DNA of 64,000 nucleotides from Pontibacter mangrovi (GCF_006385705.1 NZ_VFRQ01000003.1:186001-250000), one strand, 5' to 3'. Numbered from the stretch's first letter, positions 36,030 to 44,930 are shown. The notes: generated by a model not told the origin, from the sequence alone. Numbers and translations: made by a program.

Positions 36030-36641
36030 ATGAAAATTCCTTCCATACTTCTTCTTACAACTTTGTTGTTGAGTTGCATGGCTTGTAGCGAGCCGGATTA
36101 TACACAGGCGAAGCAAACCCCACCCTATATTGTTTCCAAGATAGATTCTACCTTTCAGGCGCAATGGAAAGGAAGTAGCACTCCACCACCGCTTCCTCTT
36201 TTTTATGGTGATTATAACTTTATAGTTGACAATGATTCGGAGCAGATTTACCTGCACAAGAAAAAACAAATATTCCGATTTTGTGGAACAGGTGTAGATT
36301 TTACGAAACCTGATTTCATCGCTCTCTCTCCTCAAGATTTTGTCCTGCTGACGCATAGAGAAATAGAAAGTTATTTTGCTGACACTCTTACTAATTTAAA
36401 TGATCGGCAAGCTGTAGTTTTGGCTAGCTTGCAAGACTCAATTAAAATGAAAGAAGCTCGCACACTAATTGACTCTCTATTTATATCGAGAAAGATTAAA
36501 CGATTTTACATTCGCAGAATTACTGAAGAAGAAGAAGTTGTGCTGAATCATAAAAAGCAAAATCTTCCTTACTCCGCTGACAGCATTAAATGGTCTGGTA
36601 ACTTTAGCGAACCTAACTATATCCCACAGGATATAATCTAA
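36030..36641 (+). CDS. Hypothetical lipoprotein, AT-rich
   Basis: A 203-residue protein with a lipoprotein signal ([23 protein letters not shown] lipobox at Cys16). The mature part is charged, with no recognised domain. ATG 36030 is preferred to the TTG 12 bases upstream. Base composition is clearly richer in A and T than the methyltransferase and ppx genes on either side, as in the lipoprotein at 15126-15662. The AAGTATA motif does not occur in it. Confidence 0.75.
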   Translation: MKIPSILLLTTLLLSCMACSEPDYTQAKQTPPYIVSKIDSTFQAQWKGSSTPPPLPLFYGDYNFIVDNDSEQIYLHKKKQIFRFCGTGVDFTKPDFIALSPQDFVLLTHREIESYFADTLTNLNDRQAVVLASLQDSIKMKEARTLIDSLFISRKIKRFYIRRITEEEEVVLNHKKQNLPYSADSIKWSGNFSEPNYIPQDII

Positions 36642-36685
36642 AATATGATTCCACAACAATTATCAATTAACAACCAACAATCTGC

Positions 36686-37624
36686 ATGAACCGCCTCGCA
36701 CTAATCGACATGGGCACCAACACCTTTCACCTACTGGTAACGGAGGTGGGTGAACAGGGCCAGCTTACGGAGCTTTATAAGACTAAAGTGCCTGTGCGGC
36801 TGGGGCAGGGCGGCATCAGCAACGGAGCTATTACGGCTGAGGCCTCGGAGCGTGCCCTGAAAACCCTGCGCGAATTCCGCAAGATTATAGATGAGTTTGG
36901 AGCGAAAACGGTGCGGGCTATGGCCACCAGCATGGTGCGCAACGCCAGCAACGGCGATGCTTTTGTAAAGGACATCTTCAAGCAAACCGACATACAGGTA
37001 GAGGTAATAAACGGAGCCCGCGAGGCCGAGCTAATCTACTACGGCGTGCGCTTCGCCGGCGTGCTGGACGAGCAAACCGCTATGATTATGGACATTGGCG
37101 GCGGCAGCGTGGAGTTTATATTTTGCAACCAGCACGAGATCTTCTGGAAACAGAGCTTTGAGCTGGGGGCGCAGCGCCTCATGGATAAGTTCTTCACCGC
37201 AGATCCTATCCCCGCCAAAAGTATAACCGCCGAGAAAGCATACCTGGACGAGCGCCTGCAGCCCCTCACCGAGGCCGTGGCCAAGTATAAACCAACCATT
37301 CTCGTCGGCTCCTCCGGCACTTTCGATACCATCTGCGACATCAACGCCCTCCGCCACGGCGACACCTCGCGCCAGCAAAGTATACCGCCGGCTTCCAGCA
37401 TCAGCATCGCAGACTACTACAGCATCCACCACGACCTGCTCCGCAAAAACCACGACGAGCGCCTCACTATCCCCGGCATGCTGGAAATGCGTGTAGACAT
37501 GATCGTGCTGGCAAGTATAGCCGTGGATTTCGTGCTGCAGAAGTATAACCTGCAGGAGATTCGGGTGTCGTCTTATGCTTTGAAAGAAGGGGTGCTGTAT
37601 GAGATGCTGCAGAGGCGGGAGTAA
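36686..37624 (+). CDS. Ppx/GppA-family phosphatase (exopolyphosphatase-like)
   Basis: A 312-residue protein of the actin-like ASKHA fold. The N-terminal phosphate loop 'LALIDMGTNTFHLLVTEV' and the second loop 'MIMDIGGGSVEFIFCNQ' are both present, as is 'LVGSSGTFDTICD'. It has only the two catalytic subdomains and lacks the C-terminal HD-like domains of E. coli Ppx. It would hydrolyse polyphosphate and/or pppGpp. The gene carries five AAGTATA motifs, three of them encoding Ser-Ile as AGT-ATA. Confidence 0.93.
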   Translation: MNRLALIDMGTNTFHLLVTEVGEQGQLTELYKTKVPVRLGQGGISNGAITAEASERALKTLREFRKIIDEFGAKTVRAMATSMVRNASNGDAFVKDIFKQTDIQVEVINGAREAELIYYGVRFAGVLDEQTAMIMDIGGGSVEFIFCNQHEIFWKQSFELGAQRLMDKFFTADPIPAKSITAEKAYLDERLQPLTEAVAKYKPTILVGSSGTFDTICDINALRHGDTSRQQSIPPASSISIADYYSIHHDLLRKNHDERLTIPGMLEMRVDMIVLASIAVDFVLQKYNLQEIRVSSYALKEGVLYEMLQRRE

Positions 37625-37720
37625 GTAGTTGCCTACAAGTATAAAATCCAACTGCCCCTACCCCTTTTACCCCACCCCAACCCTCCCCTAAAAACAGGAG
37701 AGGGAGCACCTGCAGTTGTA

Positions 37721-38335
37721 AACCCACCCCTGCCCCTCCCGAGAGGGGAATAACTCAGGATCGATTATCATCCCCCTACCCCCTTCAAAGGGGGACTTGG
37801 TTCAAGCTCCGTCAGCCGTGGCTATCGAACTTGATCCCAGCCTTTGGGTTGAGCGCCTATGCGAGTTTTTCCGGTGACGAGCCGGAGGCGAGGCAGCCCG
37901 AGGCACGAGGGCAGGAAAAGCTCCCAGCGCGATGCCCGAAGGCGAGGCCTCCCGGCCTGGGAGGGCGCCAAAGCCAGCTATGGAAAAGGACGCTTGTAAG
38001 ACTGAGGACGAGCCGTAGCTAGAAAGAATAACTTGGTTCAGGGTGCAGAAAGCAGCGGCTATTAGAGAGCGGCACAAGCGGACGCCTTATCTTGTCCCAT
38101 ATCTTTTTCAGTTTCGGCCCCTTTAGGACGAATAGGGACAGGGTTTACCTCTTTGAGGGACTATTAGGTTGTAAAAAAGCGGCAGAGTTAGCATCTACAG
38201 CCTTCTGAGCAGGTTTAAACACCCCTGCGGAGCCCGCCAAAAGGCTGATGCTACTCTTGCTGTAGAGTCCTAAACGCTAAAACCCCATTTCCAGAAAAGA
38301 TATGGGACAAGATAAGGCGGACGCTTGCGCCAGAG
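37721..38335 (+). repeat. Mosaic intergenic repeat, copy D, interrupted by a MITE
   Basis: The 741-base stretch between ppx and the next gene has no credible coding region. Modules in order: C-rich module (37721-37751), TCATCCCCCTACCCCCTTCA module (from about 37769), CCGTCAGCCGTGGCTATCGA (37810) and GATCCCAGCCTTTGGGTTGA (37832), the GAGGCCTCCCGGCC block (37944), the 59-nt block (37995-38053), and the hairpin module starting at 38071. The last module is split by an inserted element and resumes at 38317. A further inverted CCCTCCCC/AGGAGAGGG pair lies at 37681-37707. Confidence 0.9.
38086..38316. mobile_element. 231-bp MITE-like element with 22-bp TIRs and 8-bp TSD
   Basis: The ends are perfect 22-bp inverted repeats (outer 20 bases CTTATCTTGTCCCATATCTT, at 38086-38107 and 38295-38316). 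The octamer GCGGACGC flanks both sides (38078-38085 and 38317-38324). Repeat copies A, C and E carry the uninterrupted site AAGCGGACGCTTGCG with one octamer, so this is an insertion with target duplication. No ORF of transposase size fits inside. Internal sequence is GC-rich with short dyads. The parent IS family is not identified. Confidence 0.9.
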
Positions 38336-38365
38336 AAGCTGTATAAAACCCGAAACCCCCACTAC

Positions 38366-40744
38366 TTACCTTTTCCCCAGTCGCTTCCGCTCTTTCTCAT
38401 AAGCCTTTTTCAGCTTTTTCAGATCACGGTTATTCTGGCTATACTTTACAGACAGAATTTTTGCTTCTCCTGTCTGCCCCTGCTGCACATCTTTCAGCGC
38501 CAGCTGCTTGCCTAGCTGCTGCTGCACTTTTCTGGTTTTGCCTTTGCGGTATCCTTTCTCCAGCAACAACGACAACAGCTGGATAGAAGCCTGCTCCTCC
38601 CCCTCATTCGCATAAAAACCTACCACAGCTGCCGTGAATGGCTGGTCCGGGTGCTTCACTGCAAAGTTGAAGAGCGAGATGTGATCGAGCCCATACTTGT
38701 TTACCTGCTGCGACAGGTAGTAGGAGCGGGCGGTTTCGTACTGCAAAATGGCTTCGCTATACTTCTTTCCACTAATCAGGCGGTTGGCTTCCTCCAGTTT
38801 GCGCTGGTAATTGGCGGCTGCGGCAATGGCAGTTCTGCCGTCTGTAGCCGTAAAAGTTGCCACGCCGCACTCGGCCATACCCTCTGCTGCGCTGATGGCA
38901 GCCTCATATGCTTGGGCGGCCGCGATAAACTTCTTCTCCCGCACCAGCGCCTGCGCGTTCTGGTAATGCTTGTCGTAAGTGGTTTGTGTGTTGATGCACT
39001 CCTGGGTAAAGATGCGCTCGCGCAGTAATTTATACTTGCTTTGCACCTCCGCGTCCTGCACCAGCGCGAAGCGCTCCTGCATGGCCGTAGCATCAGCGGC
39101 AGTCTGGCGGGCGGTGCCTAGCCTGTTCTGCATCGCCTGCTCATATCCATCCGTCAGCATGGCCAGCAACACCGGCTTGGCTGCCTTTTGCGACAGCTGC
39201 CGCAATTCCTGCATCGGCCTGAACGTATACCGCTGCTCCAGCGCCAGCGCCTCCTCAAACTGCCCCAGCGCCGCGCGGTGGTTCTGCTGCGCCAGGAAAC
39301 GCTTGCCCTCCTCTATAAAACCCAGGTAGTAGTGAAATTTCACCTGGTCCAGCAAATCACCTGCTTCGGTGGCGTTGTGCAGCACGTAATCATACTCCCG
39401 CTGAAAGCCCAATGCCTCCTGCGCCAACCGCTCCGCCTCCTGCAAATCGTTGCGCGACAGCAACTGCTTGCCGCTCTCCACCATACTTCTATAAACACCG
39501 TTCGCCGCCCGGGCCTCGCCATCGTTTAAAGCCTGCAGGTTGCAACGCAAACCACCGATGGTGCTGCACAGGTCGCGGGCCTCGGCGTAAGCCTCCAAAG
39601 CACTGCTATACTCGCCGCGAGTGGTAAAGCGGTTGCCTTCGTTAACCTGGGCTGCAAAGATATCCTGCGCCAGCAACTGCGCCAGCTGCTCGGTCTGCGG
39701 GTCTATGCGCATGCGGGTGAGCACGTCGCGGATGCGGTTGGTGGCCTCCCGGATGTAGCCGTTCATCAGGTCGATGCGAGCCAGCTGCACGTGGGCCGGG
39801 GCAAAGTTCGGGTTCGCCTCCACCGACTTGACAAAATATGTCTGCGCCACCAAGGCGTTTCCGTTGTTCAGCAAACTTAAGCCGCGGTTATAGAAATGCT
39901 CGTGGATGGTAGCCAGCGTATAGTTTACCGCCTTGCGCCGCTCCTGCAACACCTGCTGCAGCTGCTCCATTTTATACTTCAGGCGCTGCGGGTCCTGCTG
40001 CTTCAGGTGGAGCTTTTCGGTATAGTTCTCCTTTTTCAGGAACTCATACTGCTCCTCCAGTTCGTGCAGCTTGCGGTCCTGCAGCGGCAGGCGGTCTATG
40101 TCATCCGGACGCACCAGCGCTACTTCCTTCAGGGCCTGCAGCACCCGGTCATCGGCGGCATAATAGGCACGCACCAAACCCAACTGCTCCCGCAGTTGCT
40201 GCACATCCGCGGCAGTAAACTCCACCTGCTCCTCCACCACCTGCAGCTTATAGCTTTGGTTGGCGGCGGTGTCAGGTAGCTGCTCCTGCAACAGCGCCAC
40301 ACCGTTTGGCTTTATAGTCACGGTACGGTCGTATACCTGCACTACCTTGTCCTGGGCATTCAACAGCTGCACCTTGGCTTTATACTTGTCCGGCAACAGG
40401 GCATCGCCAATTTCAAAGCCTTTGTAATCGGTGCTGCCGCTTACCTGCACCTTTGCCACCTGCACCTTTAGCTGCAGCTTGTCGCCGGTGTCGGTAATTT
40501 GGGCCTGTTGCTCGAAGCGAAGTGCAAACTCCGGTTTGCGTGGCGGCCGGCCGTTGCGGGTGGTTACCTGGTTTTGGGTTAGTATGTTAATGATGCTGTT
40601 GAGCTGTGCCTGGCTGCTGCCGGAGCCGGTGCCATACTTTAGCACATACGCCTCGGCGGTTTTCTCCTCAAACACTAGCTTATTCTGCGCCTCAACGGCA
40701 AAGCTGGCGAGGGCAACGGCAAAAAAGAGTATAGCTTTTTTCAT
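38366..40744 (-). CDS. Large exported helical-repeat protein, function unknown
   Basis: A 792-residue protein with a signal peptide (MKKAILFFAVALASFAVEAQN), a beta-rich N-terminal part (to about residue 190), then long alpha-helical stretches. Helix pairs look TPR-like (YFVKSVEANPNFAPAHVQLARIDLMNGYIREA; GEYSSALEAYAEARDL; QQNHRAALGQFEEALALEQRY; KKYSEAILQYETARSYY). The C-terminus is basic (NNRDLKKLKKAYEKERKRLGKR). It is probably periplasmic or surface-exposed and scaffold-like. No enzymatic motif is seen. ATG 40744 is chosen for the signal peptide. Confidence 0.8.
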   Translation of the reverse strand: MKKAILFFAVALASFAVEAQNKLVFEEKTAEAYVLKYGTGSGSSQAQLNSIINILTQNQVTTRNGRPPRKPEFALRFEQQAQITDTGDKLQLKVQVAKVQVSGSTDYKGFEIGDALLPDKYKAKVQLLNAQDKVVQVYDRTVTIKPNGVALLQEQLPDTAANQSYKLQVVEEQVEFTAADVQQLREQLGLVRAYYAADDRVLQALKEVALVRPDDIDRLPLQDRKLHELEEQYEFLKKENYTEKLHLKQQDPQRLKYKMEQLQQVLQERRKAVNYTLATIHEHFYNRGLSLLNNGNALVAQTYFVKSVEANPNFAPAHVQLARIDLMNGYIREATNRIRDVLTRMRIDPQTEQLAQLLAQDIFAAQVNEGNRFTTRGEYSSALEAYAEARDLCSTIGGLRCNLQALNDGEARAANGVYRSMVESGKQLLSRNDLQEAERLAQEALGFQREYDYVLHNATEAGDLLDQVKFHYYLGFIEEGKRFLAQQNHRAALGQFEEALALEQRYTFRPMQELRQLSQKAAKPVLLAMLTDGYEQAMQNRLGTARQTAADATAMQERFALVQDAEVQSKYKLLRERIFTQECINTQTTYDKHYQNAQALVREKKFIAAAQAYEAAISAAEGMAECGVATFTATDGRTAIAAAANYQRKLEEANRLISGKKYSEAILQYETARSYYLSQQVNKYGLDHISLFNFAVKHPDQPFTAAVVGFYANEGEEQASIQLLSLLLEKGYRKGKTRKVQQQLGKQLALKDVQQGQTGEAKILSVKYSQNNRDLKKLKKAYEKERKRLGKR

Positions 40745-40957
40745 GGGAGTGGGTGCTTGGTTTTCTGTGGCCAAGGCAAAGCTTGTTCCAGTTTTAAGAA
40801 ATCAGCCCTTAAAGTATATAAAAAATGAAATATTTTGGGTGAACAGCCTCTAAATTATAGTAATATGATTGGAAGTACTCATTCGCAAAGCCATGTATAA
40901 GCTAAGGCTTTGGTTTGATAATTTCTTAATTTGCCACTCTTAACAGAAGACGCGATC

Positions 40958-42025
40958 ATGTATCCATACCAACATCTTTTCGACTTTACGCAGGAGGTAT
41001 TCCTGCACATGGGCTGCCCGGCAGAGGATGCCCGCCTGGCCGCCGAGGTCCTTCTTTCCGCTGACTTGCGCGGCGTAGACTCGCATGGCGTGGCCCGATT
41101 GAGCGGCTACGTAAGGCTGTGGGAGGCGGGGCGCATCAACCCTACTCCAAACATCCGCGTGGTGCACGAAACGCCAAGCACCGCCACCGTTGACGGCGAC
41201 GCTGGCCTGGGGCTGGTGGTAGCGCCGCGTGCCATGGCCATTGCCAAGCAAAAGGCTGATCAGGTAGGTTCCGGCTGGGTATCCGTGAAGAACTCGAACC
41301 ACTTTGGCATTGCCGGCTACCACGCCATGATGGCTCTGAAAGAGGACATGATCGGCATTGCCATGACCAACGCCTCGCCCCTGGTGGCCCCGACCTTCTC
41401 CACAGACCGCATGCTGGGCACCAACCCGATTGCTGTGGCGGTGCCCGCCGGTAACCAGCCTCCTTTTGTAGCCGACTTAGCCACGGCCGCTGCCGCCAAC
41501 GGTAAGCTGGAGATCCTGCAGCGCAAGGAGAAAAAGGCACCGCTCGGTTGGATACAGACGAAAGAAGGCCATGAATCTACGAACCCGAATGAGCTGAAAG
41601 ACGGCGGTGCGCTGCTGCCGCTCGGCTCCGACCGCGACCATGGCAGCCACAAGGGCTATGCGCTGTCGGCTGTGGTGGATATACTTTCAGCGGTGCTATC
41701 CGGGGCGAACTATGGCCCGTGGGTGCCGCCGTTTGTGGCCTTCCTGCCCGTAGCCGAAAACCTGCCCGGAGAAGGTATCGGCCACTTTTTAGGAGCGATG
41801 CGTGTGGATGCCTTCCGCCCGGCCAAAGAGTTTAAGCAACACATGGATAACTGGATCGGCGCCTTCCGTGCGGCAAACGTGGTGAACGGCGAAAGAGCCG
41901 TCCTCATCCCCGGCGACCCGGAGCGCGTGACGGAGGAAATACGTATGATTCAGGGCATTCCGCTATTGCCGCCCGTAGAGCGCGACCTGGAAAGCCTGGC
42001 GCAGCGCTTTAGCATTAAACTATAA
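40958..42025 (+). CDS. Ldh-family malate/L-lactate-type dehydrogenase
   Basis: A 355-residue NAD(P)-dependent 2-hydroxyacid dehydrogenase of the non-Rossmann Ldh_2 family (malate, L-lactate, ureidoglycolate dehydrogenases). Conserved pieces are 'LLSADLRGVDSHGVARLSGYVRLWEAGRINP', 'VKNSNHFGIAGYHAMMA', 'TNPIAVAVPAG' and 'GSHKGYALSAVVDILSAVLSGANYG'. ATG 40958 is preferred to an upstream TTG. The preferred substrate is unknown. A small membrane-protein gene follows after 5 bases. Confidence 0.92.
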   Translation: MYPYQHLFDFTQEVFLHMGCPAEDARLAAEVLLSADLRGVDSHGVARLSGYVRLWEAGRINPTPNIRVVHETPSTATVDGDAGLGLVVAPRAMAIAKQKADQVGSGWVSVKNSNHFGIAGYHAMMALKEDMIGIAMTNASPLVAPTFSTDRMLGTNPIAVAVPAGNQPPFVADLATAAAANGKLEILQRKEKKAPLGWIQTKEGHESTNPNELKDGGALLPLGSDRDHGSHKGYALSAVVDILSAVLSGANYGPWVPPFVAFLPVAENLPGEGIGHFLGAMRVDAFRPAKEFKQHMDNWIGAFRAANVVNGERAVLIPGDPERVTEEIRMIQGIPLLPPVERDLESLAQRFSIKL

Positions 42026-42030
42026 AAGGC

Positions 42031-42378
42031 ATGAAAGCGGGAGGCACGGCAGCGGCACGGTTTTTCAGAAGTATCGGCTTGCCCTCCGGTAAGCGCAGCC
42101 TGCTGATGCTGGTGGTAGCCTGGGCGCTGAATCTATTCTGGCTGGGGCTGAACTACTTCTGGCGTTTTTCCTCAGTAGAGGTGCTGCTGGCCATCCCGGT
42201 GCTGTTGCTACTCTATGCGCTGCTGGCGCTGGTTAGCTATGTATACTGGGGTGTGCGGCAGGTGCGGGAGGAGGATAGCCCTTACGCCAACGTGATGGTG
42301 GGTGTGATTGTGGCTGTTACGCTGCTATACTTCAACTTTAACCTGCTGCAGTTTGTGCTGCAGGCGATAGAAAGATAA
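42031..42378 (+). CDS. Small integral membrane protein (115 aa), unknown function
   Basis: A 115-residue protein with three hydrophobic segments (about 22-42, 48-70 and 87-110: MLVVAWALNLFWLGLNYFW; EVLLAIPVLLLLYALLALVSYVYWGV; VMVGVIVAVTLLYFNFNLLQFVL). It begins 5 bases after the Ldh-family gene and is almost surely co-transcribed. No family is recognised. Confidence 0.78.
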   Translation: MKAGGTAAARFFRSIGLPSGKRSLLMLVVAWALNLFWLGLNYFWRFSSVEVLLAIPVLLLLYALLALVSYVYWGVRQVREEDSPYANVMVGVIVAVTLLYFNFNLLQFVLQAIER

Positions 42379-42390
42379 GGCTTGATGAAA

Positions 42391-42427
42391 GCAAAAGCGC
42401 TGGCTAAAGTATAGCCAGCGCTTTTGC
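42391..42427. terminator. Bidirectional terminator between convergent genes
   Basis: A perfect 16-bp stem GCAAAAGCGCTGGCTA with its complement and a 5-base loop, T-rich on both outer sides. It ends the Ldh operon on + and could end hscA on -. Confidence 0.9.
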
Positions 42428-42479
42428 TTTATACTTGCTGCAGCCCCGGGTTTATACTTCCCGGACCACGTTATACTTT

Positions 42480-44345
42480 CTACTCTATCTTTTTACCGGC
42501 CATGGCCTGCTTGATAGAGATCTGCATCACACGCTCGGCAAACGGGCTGGTCTGCTCCTCTAGCCTGTCTATGGCGGCATAGATCGCGTCTTTGTCACCA
42601 CCGGCTGCCAGCACGTCCTTCAGTTTCTGCACGTTCTCGCGGGTCAGGTTGATCTCCTCCTCCGTCAGGTGCTGGCCATTCTTCTCCACGAAGCGCTCCA
42701 CCTGGTACAGCATCTGCTCGGCCGTTGTACGGGCCTCGATCACCATACGTGCGGCCACGTCATCTTTGGCATGCGTGATGGAGTCCATCAGCATCTGCTC
42801 TACCTGCTGGTCGGTCAGGCCGTACTGCGGCTTCACCTCCACCTCCTGGCGCACCCCGGAGCGCAGTTCAACCGCCTCCACTTTCAGGATGCCGTCGGCG
42901 TTAAGTATAAAGTTCACGTCCACCTTCGGGAAACCGGCAGGCATGGCAGGTATACCTTTCAGGTCGAACTCGGCCAGCTTACGGTTCTCCTTCACCACAT
43001 CGCGCTCTCCCTGGTAAACCGAAATCTTCATGTTCACCTGCCCGTCTACAGAGGTAGTGTACTGGCGGCCGGCTTTAGTTGGTATTTTAGAGTTGCGTGG
43101 AATGATCGGGTCCATGAGGCCACCCATGGTTTCAATACCTAGCGTGAGAGGGGTTACGTCCAGCAACAGGATATCTTTGCGGTTACCGGCAAGTATATCG
43201 GCTTGGATGGCAGCGCCTAGGGCTACCACCTCATCCGGGTTCAGCTGGTTGTTGGCTGGCTTGCCAAAGAACTCCGACACCGCTTCATATACCATCGGCA
43301 CGCGCGTAGAGCCGCCTACCATGATCACGGCATCGATCTGCTCCGGCTGCAGCTTAGCATCGGCCATGGCCATGCGGCAGCTTTCCATCGTGCGGGCCAC
43401 AATCGGCGCGATCAGCGTCTCAAAGGTATGGCGCTCCAGGTGGCAGTCAATCTTGCCGTTGATGGTGCTGGTGTATACTTCCTGCGAACTCAGCGCCTTC
43501 TTCGCCTCCTCCGCCTTCAGGCGCAGCTCCTGCGACAAGTGCTTGTCCTGGTTCACGGTATCAGCGATCAGCTCGTTGTTCTGAATCCAGTGGTTGATAA
43601 TGGCTCGGTCGAAGTCATCGCCGCCCAGGTAGGTATCGCCGTTGGTGGAGAGTACCTCGAAAATGCCCTGGTGGATGCTAAGTATGGAAATATCAAACGT
43701 ACCACCGCCCAGGTCATACACCGCCACCGTTTTCTCCTCGTTCGGGTCTATACCGATGCCATAAGCTAAGGCTGCCGCAGTAGGTTCATTCACGATGCGC
43801 AGTACTTCCAGCCCGGCCAGCTTGCCAGCATCGCGGGTAGCCTGCCGCTGGGAGTCGTTAAAGTAGGCCGGCACGGTAATCACGGCGCGGTTTACAGGGG
43901 TTTTCAGAGAGTGCTCCGCCCGCTCGCGCAGCTCCTTTAGTATCTCCGCCGACAGCTCTATTGGGGAATAGAACCTGTCCTTCACCCGTATTTTCACCAG
44001 CCCTTCCGAGTCATCATCGATGATCTTGTAGCCGAAATAGTCTTTATGCTCGCCTAGGTCTCTATAAGATTTGCCCAGAAGGCGCTTTACGGAGTAGATG
44101 GTATTGGCCGGATCCGTGGTCAGGTAATCCCTCGCCTCCGTGCCCACAATGGTATCGCCCTGCTGCGTAAAGTGCACCACCGACGGCACAATGGTACCGC
44201 GGCCCTGGTCGTTGATCGCGATCGGCTTTTTATCTTCAGGATGGATGTAGGCCACCAAGCTGTTGGTCGTGCCTAAATCTATACCTACAATCACCTCTTC
44301 CTGCTGAAGAGCTCCGGTAGAAAGGTTTATTGCAACTTTTGCCAT
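42480..44345 (-). CDS. hscA: Hsp70-family chaperone, HscA-like
   Basis: A 621-residue Hsp70. The nucleotide-binding motifs 'VGIDLGTTNSLVAY', 'AVYDLGGGTFDISIL' and 'IMVGGSTRVPMVYEAVSEFFGK' are complete. Features shared with HscA rather than DnaK are the N-terminal extension, 'GTIVPSVVHFTQQGDTIVGTEARDYLTTDPANTIYSVKRLLGKS', and the lack of a DnaK-like EEVD-type or charged tail. HscA assists transfer of Fe-S clusters from IscU. No hscB, iscU or fdx gene lies beside it, so the name rests on sequence features alone. Confidence 0.87.
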   Translation of the reverse strand: MAKVAINLSTGALQQEEVIVGIDLGTTNSLVAYIHPEDKKPIAINDQGRGTIVPSVVHFTQQGDTIVGTEARDYLTTDPANTIYSVKRLLGKSYRDLGEHKDYFGYKIIDDDSEGLVKIRVKDRFYSPIELSAEILKELRERAEHSLKTPVNRAVITVPAYFNDSQRQATRDAGKLAGLEVLRIVNEPTAAALAYGIGIDPNEEKTVAVYDLGGGTFDISILSIHQGIFEVLSTNGDTYLGGDDFDRAIINHWIQNNELIADTVNQDKHLSQELRLKAEEAKKALSSQEVYTSTINGKIDCHLERHTFETLIAPIVARTMESCRMAMADAKLQPEQIDAVIMVGGSTRVPMVYEAVSEFFGKPANNQLNPDEVVALGAAIQADILAGNRKDILLLDVTPLTLGIETMGGLMDPIIPRNSKIPTKAGRQYTTSVDGQVNMKISVYQGERDVVKENRKLAEFDLKGIPAMPAGFPKVDVNFILNADGILKVEAVELRSGVRQEVEVKPQYGLTDQQVEQMLMDSITHAKDDVAARMVIEARTTAEQMLYQVERFVEKNGQHLTEEEINLTRENVQKLKDVLAAGGDKDAIYAAIDRLEEQTSPFAERVMQISIKQAMAGKKIE

Positions 44346-44396
44346 AGTATCTGTATTTACGTGAGCCCGCCGCCAACCGGCAGCGGCGCTATACTA

Positions 44397-44404
44397 CAAA
44401 GTTA
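44397..44404 (-). promoter_or_regulatory. -7 box of hscA
   Basis: TAACTTTG on the - strand fits TAnnTTTG, 51 bases upstream of the ATG. No TTG lies at the expected -33 distance. Confidence 0.45.
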
Positions 44405-44518
44405 CAAATTATTTGGGGAGGGATTTGTTTTGAGGGGGATGAGGTTCGTTGGGTTTATACTTGAAGTATTAAATGTGCAGCTGATGCTGCCTAAGTTTTA
44501 GTGTCTATAAGCTGGTAA

Positions 44519-44540
44519 GGCACAAGCGGACGCTTGCGCC
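44519..44540 (-). repeat. Stand-alone hairpin module, copy E
   Basis: On + this reads GGCACAAGC-GGAC-GCTTGCGCC. On the - strand the stem GGCGCAAGC / GCTTGTGCC is fully paired if one G-T wobble is allowed, which suggests the - strand would be the RNA form. The same sequence ends repeat copies A and C and is the insertion target in D. Confidence 0.8.
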
Positions 44541-44601
44541 ATCGTGGGGGATCGATTGAGTTATACTTCAGAGCAGCGATGCCAACTCTTAACTATACCT
44601 C

Positions 44602-44901
44602 CTATTCCTCCTCCGTCGGCACAATGATGAACACATCCTCGTTCGGCCGCTTCATCAGGTATTTTTCGCGGGCGAATTTCTCCAGTAGTTCCGGGTTGCC
44701 CATCAGCTCCTTGCGGTCCTTCTCCACCTCGGCCATCTTCTCCAGGTAGTGCTCCTTATCACGCTCCAGCTCGCTTAGCTGCGCACGCATCTGGTACTGC
44801 GTCACAAAGTCGTTGGAGTCGAAGAACAGCATCCACACCAAAAACAGAAAGGAGGTTATAAAATAGAAGTTCCTGAATATTTTGGGGATGCGCTGTATCA
44901 T
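44602..44901 (-). CDS. FtsB/DivIC-family septum protein
   Basis: A 99-residue bitopic protein: a short cytoplasmic tail, one transmembrane helix (FYFITSFLFLVWMLFF, about 12-28), then a coiled coil (MRAQLSELERDKEHYLEKMAEVEKDRKELMG) and the family ending 'LLEKFAREKYLMKRPNEDVFIIVP'. It bridges the divisome with FtsL and FtsQ. It lies downstream of eno, the same order as in many bacteria where ftsB follows eno. Confidence 0.9.
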   Translation of the reverse strand: MIQRIPKIFRNFYFITSFLFLVWMLFFDSNDFVTQYQMRAQLSELERDKEHYLEKMAEVEKDRKELMGNPELLEKFAREKYLMKRPNEDVFIIVPTEEE

Positions 44902-44930
44902 AACTGTGGACTAAGGTGTATCTACAAAAA

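Noticed and set aside
37802..38077. 91-aa open frame on the - strand
   Set aside because: It falls wholly within repeat copy D; the matching part of copy B does not keep the frame open.
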